Shown: positions 35,874 through 44,746, counted from the first letter of the stretch. The stretch is 64,000 nucleotides of DNA from Variovorax sp. OK212 (GCF_900112425.1 NZ_FOLP01000013.1:62001-126000), one strand, 5' to 3'. Translations and numbers: made by a program. Notes: a model not told the origin generated them from the sequence alone.

Positions 35874-36814
35874 CGTGGCGGCACCAGCGCCTTGATGCGC
35901 GCGGCGCCTTCCAGCGCGCGAGGACGCATGGGACCCGGGCCGCCGCCCATCGGCATGCCTTGCGTGCCGGGGGGCATGCCCGTTGCGCGGGGCGGGGGCA
36001 TGCCCGACGCCGCGCCGGGCGAAGGCATGCCCGGCATCGCTCCCGACGGCGGCATGCCGCCGGACCGGGGCGGCCGGTCGACCACCGGGTTCGCGGCCGG
36101 GTCGACCACCAGCGCGAGCGTGGCCACGTAGCGCTGGCGCTCCTCGCGCACCGCGCCGAGCACCGTGTCGCCGGCCCGCAGCGCAATGCCGTCGACGCTG
36201 TTGAGCGTGTCGCGCACCCGGGCGCGTTTGTACAGCGAGACCTGCGTGTAGAGGAATTCGCTGAGCGCGTCGGGCAGGAAGAACTGCGAGGTGAGCACGG
36301 CGCGCGCGCCGTTGAGCACCTTCATGTGGATGTGCGTGGTGCGCCCGGCGTACCAGCCGGGGTAGACGGTGGTGAACGCGGCCGTGCCCTCGCGGCCGGT
36401 GAACTGGCTGCCGCGCAGGAAGGTCTTGCCCTCGAACCCGCCCGCCCGGTCGTCGCCCTGCCCGGCAAAGCCCGAGTAACGCCCCTGCGCATCGCAATGC
36501 CACAGGTCCACGCGCAGCCTGGGCAACGGCTTGCCCGCCGTGTCGCACACGGTGAAGCGCACGTCCAGCGGCACGCCTTCGAGGCCCTCGGTGACGTCCT
36601 GGCGGACCTGGGCGACGTCCAGGTAGTAGGGGCCTTCGGTGGTCTGCGCGGTCAGCGGCAGGTTGGCCGGGGCGGCCTGGGCAGCTTCCGCAGCGTGAGC
36701 GGCGTGCGCGGCGTGAGCAGCGTGAGCGGGGCGGGTGGAAACGCCGCCCAGTGCCGTGGCGCCGAGCGTGGCCAGCAGGCCGCGGCGGCCGATGGCGGGG
36801 TCCGGATGTGTCAT
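35861..36814 (-). CDS. Exported intradiol ring-cleavage dioxygenase
   Basis: This 317-residue protein has a twin-arginine-like signal (GRRGLLATLGATALGG) and an AHA tripeptide run (residues 31-42). The intradiol domain holds TEGPYYLD, VDLWHCDAQGRYSGF (with an iron-ligand Tyr) and PGWYAGRTTHIHMKV (Tyr, His and His ligands). Such enzymes cleave catechols or protocatechuate at a non-haem Fe(III). Exported single-chain members exist but are little studied. The C-terminal ~70 residues are Gly/Met/Pro-rich low complexity. The start overlaps the stop of the upstream 51-residue gene (ATGA). It is convergent with the BaeR-like regulator and divergent from baeS, so it may be part of an envelope-stress response. 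Confidence 0.85.
   Translation of the reverse strand: MTHPDPAIGRRGLLATLGATALGGVSTRPAHAAHAAHAAHAAEAAQAAPANLPLTAQTTEGPYYLDVAQVRQDVTEGLEGVPLDVRFTVCDTAGKPLPRLRVDLWHCDAQGRYSGFAGQGDDRAGGFEGKTFLRGSQFTGREGTAAFTTVYPGWYAGRTTHIHMKVLNGARAVLTSQFFLPDALSEFLYTQVSLYKRARVRDTLNSVDGIALRAGDTVLGAVREERQRYVATLALVVDPAANPVVDRPPRSGGMPPSGAMPGMPSPGAASGMPPPRATGMPPGTQGMPMGGGPGPMRPRALEGAARIKALVPPRAAG
36690..36725. repeat. 9-bp in-frame tandem repeat, 4 units, in the dioxygenase signal region
   Basis: Units at 36690, 36699, 36708 and 36717 (GCAGCGTGA and variants) encode Ala-His-Ala tripeptides on the minus strand, just after the signal peptide. The string GTGAGCGGCGTGCGC found here also appears at 35811-35825 in the 31-bp duplication. 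Confidence 0.85.
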
Positions 36815-36966
36815 GGTTTTCTCTTCTCCTCGTGGATCGACCCGGGAACGGCCGGGCGCGTGACGCAGCCTTCGGCCCACAGGACCAGCAGCGTCCATGC
36901 CTGGGCGACCAGCCAGAAGAACACGGTGATCGCCCCCAGCAGCGCAAAGCTCAGCGTCGGATTCAT
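36811..36966 (-). CDS. 51-residue membrane protein coupled to the dioxygenase
   Basis: This short protein has one long hydrophobic helix (residues 5-31, SFALLGAITVFFWLVAQAWT followed by LLVLWAE) and a basic C-terminus ending HEEKRKP. Its stop overlaps the dioxygenase start (ATGA), which strongly supports translation. It is the first gene of the unit and lies 192 bp from the divergent kinase gene. No family is known. It may anchor or report on the exported dioxygenase, or be a stress-induced membrane peptide; both are guesses. Confidence 0.65.
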   Translation of the reverse strand: MNPTLSFALLGAITVFFWLVAQAWTLLVLWAEGCVTRPAVPGSIHEEKRKP

Positions 36967-37158
36967 GCGGCCATGCTGCGGCCGGATCCGGGAGAAAAAA
37001 TGGAGAAACCCTTGGCGCGGAAATTCTCCCAATTTCCTCCACATTCCGGCCACATCATCGGCTTTCTCCCCCCCGAACACGCCCTTTCTCTCGCCCTTTC
37101 CCCGCCTGCCCGACCGCTCATGCATGTCGCAGAATGCGGCCATGCCTCCCCCGTGCCC
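36967..37158. promoter_or_regulatory. Divergent promoter region with BaeR-box-like direct repeats
   Basis: GGAGAAA occurs at 36991-36997 and 37002-37008, an 11-bp period typical of OmpR-family sites. On the minus strand this reads TTTCTCCATTTTTTCTCC. On the plus strand ATTCTCCC (37023-37030), AATTTCCTCC (37031-37040) followed by ACATTCCGGC, and TTTCTCC (37063-37069) are similar. The set resembles the box at 32605-32626 and suggests autoregulation by the BaeR-like protein in both directions. Confidence 0.55.
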
Positions 37159-38745
37159 ATGCCGCAACTGACCCTTTCCCGCAAGATCTTCCTGGCGCTG
37201 GCCGCCCTGCTGATCGTGCTGCTCATCAGCTTCGCGGGCCTGTCGATCATTGCGCTGCAGCGCGGCCTGGGCTCCTACGTGGCCGAGATCGAGATCCGCC
37301 GCATGGACTGGCTCTCGCAGCTGGTGCTCAAGCACTACGTGACCAACGGCGACTGGAAGAACCTGCGCGACAACGAGGAAGCCTGGCAGCGCCTGCAGAT
37401 GGGCCGCTTCGCCAACGTGCTCGACAGTGCCGCTGCCAACGGCGACGAGCGCCGGTTGCCGCCCTGGTACGAGTACCGGGCCATGCGCGCCGCGCCTCCG
37501 CCGGACAGCCCGCCCGACGGCGGCCCGCCGCCCATGCCGTCGTCCGCGCAGCTCGACCTGCTGCCGCGTCGCGCGCCCGGCATCCCGGGCATGCCGCCGC
37601 CGTGGCTGTTCCCCGACCCGCGCGGCATGCACGACTCCATCTTTCAGCGCATCGCCGTGCTCGACGCGCGCGGCGCGCGCGTGGTGGGCGCCGACATCGA
37701 CCTGGCGAACGCCGCGCGCATGCCGATCCGGCACAACAAGTCGGTCATCGGCTACCTGGCGCTCGCGCCGGTGCAGGGGCTGGAGAGCGAGGCCGACCGC
37801 GCCTTCATCGCGCGGCAGTCGGGCGTGATCGTGCTCACGGGCCTGTGCGGCCTGGGCTTTGCGCTGGTGCTGTCGTGGCTGCTGGCGCGGCGCTGGTTCC
37901 GCCCCATCGACGAACTCACGCAGGCCGCGCAGGACGTGGCGCGCGGCCGGCTTTCCACGCGCGTGGCGGTGCAGGGCTCCGACGAGCTCGCGCTGCTGGG
38001 CAAGACCTTCAACGACATGGCGCAGCGGCTGGACACGGTCGAGGCCTCGCGCCGCGCCTGGCTGGCCGACGCCGCGCACGAGCTGCGCACGCCGCTGGCC
38101 GCCATGCGCGCGGAGATCGAGGCGCTGCAGGACGGCGTGCGCACCTTCGACGAACGCACCGCGCTGCGCCTGCACCGCCAGGTGATCCGCCTGGGCCAGC
38201 TGGTGGACGACCTGCGCAGCAGCATGCGCGAGCCGCAGAGCGACCTGCTCACGGCCACCGTGTACCCGCTGTCGCTGCTCAAGGAGGCGCTCGACCACAC
38301 GCGCGACCGCTTCGCCAAGCGCGGCATCGAGGTCGACCGCCAGGCCGTCGACCGCATCGACACCCTGTCTCAGCCCACCGTGGAGGGCGACGCGCACCGG
38401 CTGCACCAGGTGTTCATGAACCTGCTGGAGAACACGCTGGCCTACACCGACGAAGGCGGCGCGCTGCGCATCGACGTCACGGTCGAAGGCCCGTGGACCG
38501 GCAACTGCCTCACGCTGCTGTTCGACGACAGCTCGCCCGGCGTGCCCGACAGCGAGCTGCCGCGCCTGTTCGACCGCCTGTTCCGCGGCGAGAGTTCGCG
38601 CAGCCGCGAGCACGGCGGCTCGGGGCTGGGCCTGTCGATCTGCCGCGCCACCATCGAGGCGCACGGCGGCACCATCGACGCGTCGGCCTCGCCGCTGGGC
38701 GGGCTGCGCGTGACCCTCACCCTTCCACTGGCTGCATCGTCATGA
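37159..38745 (+). CDS. baeS: BaeS-like envelope-stress sensor kinase
   Basis: This 528-residue kinase has helices at about 8-30 and 218-240. Its periplasmic domain carries a Pro-rich insertion (about 110-155, PPPDSPPDGGPPPMP and IPGMPPPWLFPDPRG) absent from E. coli BaeS (467 residues). HAMP is followed by His307 (DAAHELRTPLAAM), N box FMNLLENTLAYTDEGG and G2 box GGSGLGLSICRATIEAHGG. ATG at 37159 gives a normal short cytoplasmic start; an in-frame ATG at 37120 is possible. The stop overlaps the regulator start (ATGA). The BaeS name rests on the regulator, the DNA boxes and overall form. Confidence 0.82.
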   Translation: MPQLTLSRKIFLALAALLIVLLISFAGLSIIALQRGLGSYVAEIEIRRMDWLSQLVLKHYVTNGDWKNLRDNEEAWQRLQMGRFANVLDSAAANGDERRLPPWYEYRAMRAAPPPDSPPDGGPPPMPSSAQLDLLPRRAPGIPGMPPPWLFPDPRGMHDSIFQRIAVLDARGARVVGADIDLANAARMPIRHNKSVIGYLALAPVQGLESEADRAFIARQSGVIVLTGLCGLGFALVLSWLLARRWFRPIDELTQAAQDVARGRLSTRVAVQGSDELALLGKTFNDMAQRLDTVEASRRAWLADAAHELRTPLAAMRAEIEALQDGVRTFDERTALRLHRQVIRLGQLVDDLRSSMREPQSDLLTATVYPLSLLKEALDHTRDRFAKRGIEVDRQAVDRIDTLSQPTVEGDAHRLHQVFMNLLENTLAYTDEGGALRIDVTVEGPWTGNCLTLLFDDSSPGVPDSELPRLFDRLFRGESSRSREHGGSGLGLSICRATIEAHGGTIDASASPLGGLRVTLTLPLAASS

Positions 38746-39455
38746 CACGCATCGTCATCGTCGAAGACGAAATCGACATCGCCTCGGTGGTGCAGGACTA
38801 CCTGCGCCACGCGGGCTACGAAACCACCCACTTCACCGACGGGCAGAGCGCGCTCGACAGCATCGTGGCGGCGCCGCCCGAGCTCACGCTGCTCGACATC
38901 ATGCTGCCGCGGCTGGACGGCGTGGAGGTGCTGCGCCGCGCGCGCGAGCACACGGCGCACCCGATCATCATGCTGACCGCGCGCATCGAGGAGGTCGACC
39001 GCCTGCTGGGACTGGAGCTGGGCGCCGACGACTACGTGTGCAAGCCCTTCTCGCCGCGCGAGCTGGTGGCGCGCGTGCGCGCCGTGCTGCGGCGCACCGC
39101 CGGGCCGGCCTTCGGCGGGCAGGGGTCGGGATCGGGCCCGGCCTCGCAGGACGACGCACCCGGCCTGGTGCTGGACGACGTGCACTGGCGCGCCTCGCTC
39201 GAAGGCACGCCGCTGAACCTCACGCGGCGCGAGTTCGGGCTGCTGCAGGTGCTGTCGCGGCACCCGGGGCGCATCTTTTCGCGCGCCCGCCTGCTGGAAC
39301 TGGCCTACGACGACACGGTGGACGTGACCGAACGCGCCATCGACAGCCACGTGAAGAACCTGCGCCGCAAGCTCGGCGCGGTGACGCCCGCGCACGACTG
39401 GATACGCTCGGTGTACGGCGTGGGCTTTGCGTGGGAAGCGCCGGTGCCGGCGTAG
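38742..39455 (+). CDS. baeR: BaeR-like response regulator
   Basis: This 237-residue OmpR-family regulator has acidic EDE at residues 8-10, phospho-acceptor Asp52 (LLDIMLPRLDG) and Lys in DDYVCKPFSPRELVARVR. A Gly/Ser-rich linker (FGGQGSGSGPASQDD) leads to the winged helix-turn-helix LTRREFGLLQVLSRHPGRIFSRARLLELAY, ending HDWIRSVYGVGFAWE. E. coli BaeR is 240 residues. It is coupled to the kinase and paralogous to the regulator at 35062-35814, sharing GADDYVCKPFSPRE exactly. Likely targets are its own divergent region and the bamA-like operon. Confidence 0.85.
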   Translation: MTRIVIVEDEIDIASVVQDYLRHAGYETTHFTDGQSALDSIVAAPPELTLLDIMLPRLDGVEVLRRAREHTAHPIIMLTARIEEVDRLLGLELGADDYVCKPFSPRELVARVRAVLRRTAGPAFGGQGSGSGPASQDDAPGLVLDDVHWRASLEGTPLNLTRREFGLLQVLSRHPGRIFSRARLLELAYDDTVDVTERAIDSHVKNLRRKLGAVTPAHDWIRSVYGVGFAWEAPVPA

Positions 39456-39462
39456 GCGCACT

Positions 39463-40119
39463 TCAGGACGCCGCCGGTTTCCGTTTCAATCCCAGCGCGC
39501 CCTCGAGCATGCGCATGACGGTCTCGCGCGCCTGCTCGAAGTCTTCGGGCTCCAGCGCCTTCTTGCCCAGCAGCATGCGCATCTGCCACGCGAAGTCGGC
39601 GTAGGTCTGCGTCATGGCCCACAGCGTGAACAGCAGGTGCGCCACGGGCAGCGGCTGCACGTCGCCCCGCGCCATCCACCGCTGCAGCACGGCGGCCTCG
39701 GCACGGAACGCGGGCACCAGCTTGGCCTCGATGTCGTCGGCGCACTGCGGTGCCTGCGAGATGATTTCCTGCGCGAACAGGCGCGAGCCCGAGGGGTGGT
39801 CGTACGAGAACTGCAGCTTCTGCGTGACGTAGCGCTCCAGCGCGGCGTACGGGTCGAGGTCGGCGGCGGCCAGGCTGTCGAGGTTGGACAGCCACGAGTC
39901 GAGCACGTCGTTGAAGACACGCCGGTACAGCGCCTTCTTCGAGGGAAAGTAATACAGCAGGCTCTGCTTGGAGATGCCCGCGTCGGCCGCGATGTCGTCC
40001 ACCGACACGCCACCATAGCCATGCACCGCGAAGCGCTCCTGCGCCACGGCGACGATGGCGCTCTCCAGGTTCTGGCGGCGTGCCCGGCGCTTGACGGCGG
40101 GGGGGCGCACCACGCTCAT
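39463..40119 (-). CDS. rutR: RutR-like TetR-family regulator of pyrimidine catabolism
   Basis: This 218-residue protein has a TetR DNA-binding domain (about 15-65, VSVDDIAADAGISKQSLLYYFPSKKALY). The C-terminal domain resembles E. coli RutR: YVTQKLQFSYDHPSGSRLFAQEI and LWAMTQTYADFAWQ against RLKLEVSRDYPQASRLF and IWASTQHYADFAPQ. RutR is a uracil-responsive repressor. A near-consensus RutR site (41801-41816) stands before the preT operon and supports the name. The gene is convergent with baeR and on the same strand as, and 61 bp after, the MocR-type gene. Confidence 0.85.
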   Translation of the reverse strand: MSVVRPPAVKRRARRQNLESAIVAVAQERFAVHGYGGVSVDDIAADAGISKQSLLYYFPSKKALYRRVFNDVLDSWLSNLDSLAAADLDPYAALERYVTQKLQFSYDHPSGSRLFAQEIISQAPQCADDIEAKLVPAFRAEAAVLQRWMARGDVQPLPVAHLLFTLWAMTQTYADFAWQMRMLLGKKALEPEDFEQARETVMRMLEGALGLKRKPAAS

Positions 40120-40180
40120 CAGACAACCTCCACGCTGCGCGTTGCGGTGCGAGCTTGCTCGGGGCGGCCCGGCGCGGCGC

Positions 40181-41623
40181 TCATGGGTTCTTCATCCGCG
40201 CCAGGAAGCGCACCAGCCGCTCGTCGCCGCACTGCGTGACGTTGAAGCGGTACCAGGCCAGCGGCTGCGGCGCGGCGCCGAAGTCGGTCGCCGCCGCCAG
40301 CGGCAGGCCTTGCTTGCGCGCCTCCTGCAGCACGGCGTCGACGGTCGGGCGCGGCTCGCTGCCGGGCGGCCATCCGGCACACAGGAACGGGCCGCCGTCG
40401 GGTGCGTGCAGCGCCTGCAGGCCGGCACCGGTCAACAGCGACAGCGTGCGTTCGCCCGCGATCTTCAGCGCGGTGTTGAGCTTCTGCAGGAAGCGCGGGT
40501 AGCCCGCATCGCACAGCACCTCGCAGGCCACGCGCTCCTCGAACTCGCTCGGGCCGAGCGTGGTGTGCAGGCAGCGCAGCACAGGGTCGTCGGCCCAGCG
40601 CTGCGGCAACAGCACATGCGCGAGCCGCAGCTTGGCCGACAGCGTGGTCGACACGCCGCCGACCTGCACCACGCGCTGCAGCCCGTCCATGGCCGCGAGG
40701 CTGGGCGCCTGCAGCGGCGAGAGACCGCGCCAGGTGTCGAGCTCGATCACGCACAGGTCGTGCCGCTCGGCGGACTGCAACGCCTGGTGCGCGCCTTGCA
40801 GGCTCATGCAGATGCCCAGGGGGTTGGACACGGCGGTCGAGAGAAACAGCAGCCGCTGGCGGCCTTCGGCAGGCAGCAGCGGTGCGAGGCGGTCGAGCGC
40901 GGCGATGTCGAGGCAGCCGCCGCGCCGCGGCACTTCGAGAATGCGCCGCCCCAGCGTCAGCACCAGGTTGCGCAGCTGGCGCGAGGCGGGCGACTCGAGC
41001 AGCACCGCGTCGCCGGGCGCGGTCCAGGCCTGCAGCAGGCACATGGCGGCGCCCAGGCTGCCGGCGGCCGTCATCACCTGCTGCGGCGCCAGCCCGGGCA
41101 GTTCGGCGCGATGGCGCGCGGCGATCAGCTCGCGCAGGCGCGGCAGGCCGAAGCTGGGCCGCGCGCCGCCGTCCCAGTCGGGCGCGGCGCGCGCCACGCG
41201 GCGCATGGCTTCGCGCACCAGTTCGTCGCCGCGGTACTCGGCAGGCGGCGGGCGGTCATGGCCGGAAGACGCATCGGCGATGCGCGGCACCACCTCGTCG
41301 GCCAGGCGCGCGGGCCGGTGCAGCACGTAGTAGCCGCTGCCCGGGCGCGAGGCCAGCACCGAGCGCGCGCGCAACGCGCTGTACGACTCGGTGACGGTGA
41401 AGGTGCTGATGCCCAGCTTGCCCGCGAGCGCGCGCACCGAGGGCATCTTGGTGCCGGGTGCCAGGCGCCCGTCGGTCACGCGCAACTCCACGCCCACTAC
41501 CAGGCGCTGCGCGAGCCCGAGGCCGGGGGCGGCCTCGTCCATCTCGCCCATCAGGCCCTGCATCCAGCCGGCGCCGGAGGTTGCGGGCACGTGCAGCGCC
41601 GAGGCGTTGCGTGAACTCTGCAT
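40181..41623 (-). CDS. MocR-type GntR/aminotransferase-like regulator
   Basis: This 480-residue protein has an N-terminal GntR winged helix (about 35-100, GTKMPSVRALAGKLGISTFTVTESYSALRARSVL). A fold-type-I aminotransferase-like domain (about 150-480) follows, with SLGAAMCLLQAW, CVIELDTWRG and STTLSAKLRLAHVLLP, where the Lys is the likely PLP attachment site. MocR proteins sense amines or amino acids through PLP. Divergent from preT-preA, it probably responds to a beta-amino acid or other product of pyrimidine breakdown. ATG at 41623 has a good Shine-Dalgarno (GAAGGAGA). Confidence 0.88.
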   Translation of the reverse strand: MQSSRNASALHVPATSGAGWMQGLMGEMDEAAPGLGLAQRLVVGVELRVTDGRLAPGTKMPSVRALAGKLGISTFTVTESYSALRARSVLASRPGSGYYVLHRPARLADEVVPRIADASSGHDRPPPAEYRGDELVREAMRRVARAAPDWDGGARPSFGLPRLRELIAARHRAELPGLAPQQVMTAAGSLGAAMCLLQAWTAPGDAVLLESPASRQLRNLVLTLGRRILEVPRRGGCLDIAALDRLAPLLPAEGRQRLLFLSTAVSNPLGICMSLQGAHQALQSAERHDLCVIELDTWRGLSPLQAPSLAAMDGLQRVVQVGGVSTTLSAKLRLAHVLLPQRWADDPVLRCLHTTLGPSEFEERVACEVLCDAGYPRFLQKLNTALKIAGERTLSLLTGAGLQALHAPDGGPFLCAGWPPGSEPRPTVDAVLQEARKQGLPLAAATDFGAAPQPLAWYRFNVTQCGDERLVRFLARMKNP

Positions 41624-41800
41624 CGCGGTGTCTCCTTCGAAGCTCGAACGGCTCCGGGGTTGGCGAAAGAGAGGGTTTGCCCGAAGGAACCGTGCTGGCC
41701 GGTGCACCAAACAGCACGGCCAGCGGCAGCAAACACTTTCTCGCCTGCCGCGCCAACTGTGTATGGGCGGCACCCCTTGTTTGCTGAATCATCGCGACAT

Positions 41801-41816
41801 TCGACCACTTGGTCAA
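41801..41816 (+). promoter_or_regulatory. RutR-binding-site-like palindrome before preT
   Basis: TCGACCACTTGGTCAA matches the E. coli RutR consensus TTGACCA-NN-TGGTCAA with one mismatch (C for T at the second base). It lies 68 bp before the preT start within the 260-bp divergent spacer between the MocR-type gene and preT, and fits the RutR-like gene at 39463-40119. Confidence 0.7.
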
Positions 41817-41883
41817 ACTTCACGAGGGCCAGCTCCCTCGTGTCGCAACAGATCCCCACCACGATCCTGGAGCCTGAACGCCC

Positions 41884-43257
41884 ATGAGCAGCACGATGAA
41901 CTCCGTCGCGCCCACCGCCCACATCGCCTCCGATGTGCGCGCCGGCCGCCTGGCCCCCGCGCAGTACGCCAAGAACTTCTGCGACGCCCACCCGCCGCTG
42001 AACGTGGTGCAGGCCAACATCGAGGCCGAGCGTTGCTACTACTGCTACGACGCGCCCTGCCAGACGGCCTGCCCCACGGGCATCGACATTCCCACCTTCA
42101 TCCGCCGCATTGCCGACGGCAACCTGCGCGGCGCGGCCCGCACCATCCTGGAGGAGAACCCGCTGGGCGGCATGTGCGCGCGCGTCTGCCCGACCGAGGT
42201 GCTGTGCGAGCAGGCCTGCGTGCGCAACACCAACGAGAGCAAGCCGGTGGAAATCGGCCTGCTGCAGCGCCACGCGACCGACGCCTTCTTCGACGCGCCC
42301 GGCACGCCGCTGTTCGTGCGCGCGGCCGACACCGGCCGGCGCGTGGCGGTGGTGGGCGCGGGCCCCGCGGGCCTGGCCTGCGCGCACCGGCTCGCGGTGC
42401 TGGGCCACCAGGTGGTGCTGTTCGACGCGCGCCCCAAGCTCGGCGGCCTGAACGAGTACGGCCTGGCCAGCTACAAGACGGTGGACGGCTTCGCGCAGCG
42501 CGAGATCGAGTGGCTGCTGTCGGTCGGCGGCATCGAGGTGCGCAACCACCATGCGCTGGGCCGCGAGCTGCACCTGGACGCACTGGCCGATGACTACGAC
42601 GCGGTGTTCCTCGGCCTCGGCCTGGCCGGCGTGAACACGCTGGGCCTGGGCGAGCAGGCCGGCGTGCGCGACGCGGTCGACTTCATCGCCGAGCTGCGCC
42701 AGGCCGCGTCGCCGGCGGACGTGGCCATCGGCCGGCACGTGGTGGTGATCGGCGGCGGCATGACCGCCGTGGATGCCGCCGTGCAGTCGCGCAAGCTGGG
42801 CGCGGAAGACGTGAGCATCGTCTACCGGCGCGGCGCCGAGGCCATGGGCGCCTCGGTCGACGAGCAGAGCTGGGCCAAGGAGAACGGCGTGCGCATCATC
42901 CACTGGGCCGCGCCGAAGGCCCTGCGCGCCAAGGGCGGCGTGCTGCGCGGCATCGACTTCGCGCGCACCGCGCTGGTCGGCGGCAAGCTGGTGGAGACCG
43001 GCGAGAGCCTCGCGCTCCCGGCCGACATGGTGCTGTGCGCCATCGGCCAGAGCTTCGTGGCCACCGCGCTGGAGGACAGCGGCGTGCAGCTGCAGGGCGG
43101 GCGCATCAGCACCGACGCGGAATGCCGCAGCTCGCGGCCCAAGGTGTGGGCCGGCGGAGACGCGCGCTTCGGCGGACGCGACCTCACGGTCGAGGCGGTG
43201 GAAGACGGCAAGCAGGCCGCGCTGTCCATCGACCGGCACCTGCGCGCCGCCGCATAG
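41884..43257 (+). CDS. preT: NAD-dependent dihydropyrimidine dehydrogenase subunit PreT
   Basis: This 457-residue flavoprotein subunit starts with an iron-sulfur domain (CYYCYDAPCQTACPTGIDIP and GGMCARVCPTEVLCEQACV). An FAD fold (VAVVGAGPAGLACAHRL near 150) and a NAD(H)-binding fold (VVVIGGGMTAVDAAVQSRKLG near 283) follow. The late GGDARFGGRDLTVEAVEDGKQAA closes the FAD site. With PreA it reduces uracil and thymine to 5,6-dihydro forms using NADH. It is the first gene of the pyrimidine-degradation operon and follows a RutR-like site. Confidence 0.95.
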   Translation: MSSTMNSVAPTAHIASDVRAGRLAPAQYAKNFCDAHPPLNVVQANIEAERCYYCYDAPCQTACPTGIDIPTFIRRIADGNLRGAARTILEENPLGGMCARVCPTEVLCEQACVRNTNESKPVEIGLLQRHATDAFFDAPGTPLFVRAADTGRRVAVVGAGPAGLACAHRLAVLGHQVVLFDARPKLGGLNEYGLASYKTVDGFAQREIEWLLSVGGIEVRNHHALGRELHLDALADDYDAVFLGLGLAGVNTLGLGEQAGVRDAVDFIAELRQAASPADVAIGRHVVVIGGGMTAVDAAVQSRKLGAEDVSIVYRRGAEAMGASVDEQSWAKENGVRIIHWAAPKALRAKGGVLRGIDFARTALVGGKLVETGESLALPADMVLCAIGQSFVATALEDSGVQLQGGRISTDAECRSSRPKVWAGGDARFGGRDLTVEAVEDGKQAALSIDRHLRAAA

Positions 43258-43326
43258 CGCAAGCGGCCCAACCCTTCCCTTCCCACATCCACCCGTTCGC
43301 GCATGGCCGCGACAGGAGCAATTCAC

Positions 43327-44637
43327 ATGGCAGACCTGAGCACCGACTTCGTGGGCATCCGCAGCCCCAACCCCTTCTGGCTCGCCTCCGCGCCGCCCAC
43401 CGACAAGGAGATCAACGTGGTCCGCGCCTTCGAGGCCGGCTGGGGCGGCGTGGTGTGGAAGACCGTGGGCGAAGACCCGAACGTGGTCAACGTGCACGGC
43501 CCGCGCTACGCCGTGTCCTATGCGGCCGACCGCCGCGTGACCGGCTTCAACAACATCGAGCTGATTTCCGACCGGCCGCTGCGCACCAACCTGGAAGAGA
43601 TGACCCGCGTGAAGCGCAACTGGCCCGACCGCGCACTGGTCGCTTCGGTGATGGTGCCGTGCACCGAGGAATCGTGGAAGAACATCCTGCCGATGGTGGA
43701 AGACACCGGTTGCGATGGCCTGGAGCTGAACTTCGGCTGCCCGCACGGCATGAGCGAGCGCGGCATGGGCGCGGCCGTGGGCCAGGTGCCCGAGTACATC
43801 CAGATGGTGGCCGAGTGGTGCAAGCACTATTCGAAGCTGCCGCTGATCGTGAAGCTCACGCCCAACGTGGCCGACATCCGCCCCGCGGCGCGCGCCGCCA
43901 AGAAAGGCGGCGCCGACGCGGTGAGCCTCATCAACACCATCAACTCCATCATGGGCGTGGACCTGGACGCGATGGCCATGCTCCCCAACACCGGCGGCAT
44001 GGGCTCGCACGGCGGCTACTGCGGCCCCGGCGCAAAACCCATCGCGCTGCACATGGTGGCCGAGATCGCGCGCGACCCCGAGACCGCGGGCCTGCCCATC
44101 TCGGGCATCGGCGGCGTGTCGACCTGGCGCGACGCGGCGGAGTTCATCGCGCTGGGCAGCGGCTCGGTGCAGGTGTGCACGGCCGCCATGGTGTACGGCT
44201 TCAAGATCGTGCAGGACCTGTGCGACGGCCTCTCCAACTTCATGGACCAGAAGGGCTACGCCAGCCTCGCGCAACTGCAGGGCCGGGCCATCGGCAGCAT
44301 CACCGACTGGAAGCAGCTCAACCTGAACCACGTCGACAAGGCCGTGATCCACCAGGACGCCTGCATCCAGTGCGGACGCTGCCACGTGGTGTGCGAAGAC
44401 ACCTCGCACCAGGCCATCAGCGCCACCAAGGACGGCATGCGCTACTTCGAGGTGAAGGAAGAAGAGTGCGTGGGCTGCAACCTGTGCGTGTCGATCTGCC
44501 CGGTGCCCGGCGCGCTGTCGATGCGCACCCTGAAGCCCGGCGAGATGGACGCGCGCACCGGCCACCCGGTGGTCGCCCAGTACGCCAACTGGACCACGCA
44601 CCCGAACAACCCCATGCGCGCCGACAGCCATGCCTGA
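43327..44637 (+). CDS. preA: NAD-dependent dihydropyrimidine dehydrogenase subunit PreA
   Basis: This 436-residue protein has an FMN-binding dihydroorotate-dehydrogenase-like barrel: FWLASAPPTDKEINV, LELNFGCPHGMSERGMGAAVGQ, VKLTPNVADI and ISGIGGVSTW. A C-terminal two-cluster ferredoxin part has CIQCGRCHVVCED and CVGCNLCVSICPVPGAL. It reduces the pyrimidine ring with electrons from PreT. ATG at 43327 has an AGGAG site 8 bases upstream and is preferred to an ATG eight codons earlier. Confidence 0.96.
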   Translation: MADLSTDFVGIRSPNPFWLASAPPTDKEINVVRAFEAGWGGVVWKTVGEDPNVVNVHGPRYAVSYAADRRVTGFNNIELISDRPLRTNLEEMTRVKRNWPDRALVASVMVPCTEESWKNILPMVEDTGCDGLELNFGCPHGMSERGMGAAVGQVPEYIQMVAEWCKHYSKLPLIVKLTPNVADIRPAARAAKKGGADAVSLINTINSIMGVDLDAMAMLPNTGGMGSHGGYCGPGAKPIALHMVAEIARDPETAGLPISGIGGVSTWRDAAEFIALGSGSVQVCTAAMVYGFKIVQDLCDGLSNFMDQKGYASLAQLQGRAIGSITDWKQLNLNHVDKAVIHQDACIQCGRCHVVCEDTSHQAISATKDGMRYFEVKEEECVGCNLCVSICPVPGALSMRTLKPGEMDARTGHPVVAQYANWTTHPNNPMRADSHA

Positions 44638-44746
44638 GCCGGCGAATGAATGAATGAGTGACCCAGCCCGGCGCAGACCGGGCCCGCGGCAGGAGGGGAA
44701 CAACGACATCGCCAAGAACACAACACACGTGCAGGAGACAACCCCC

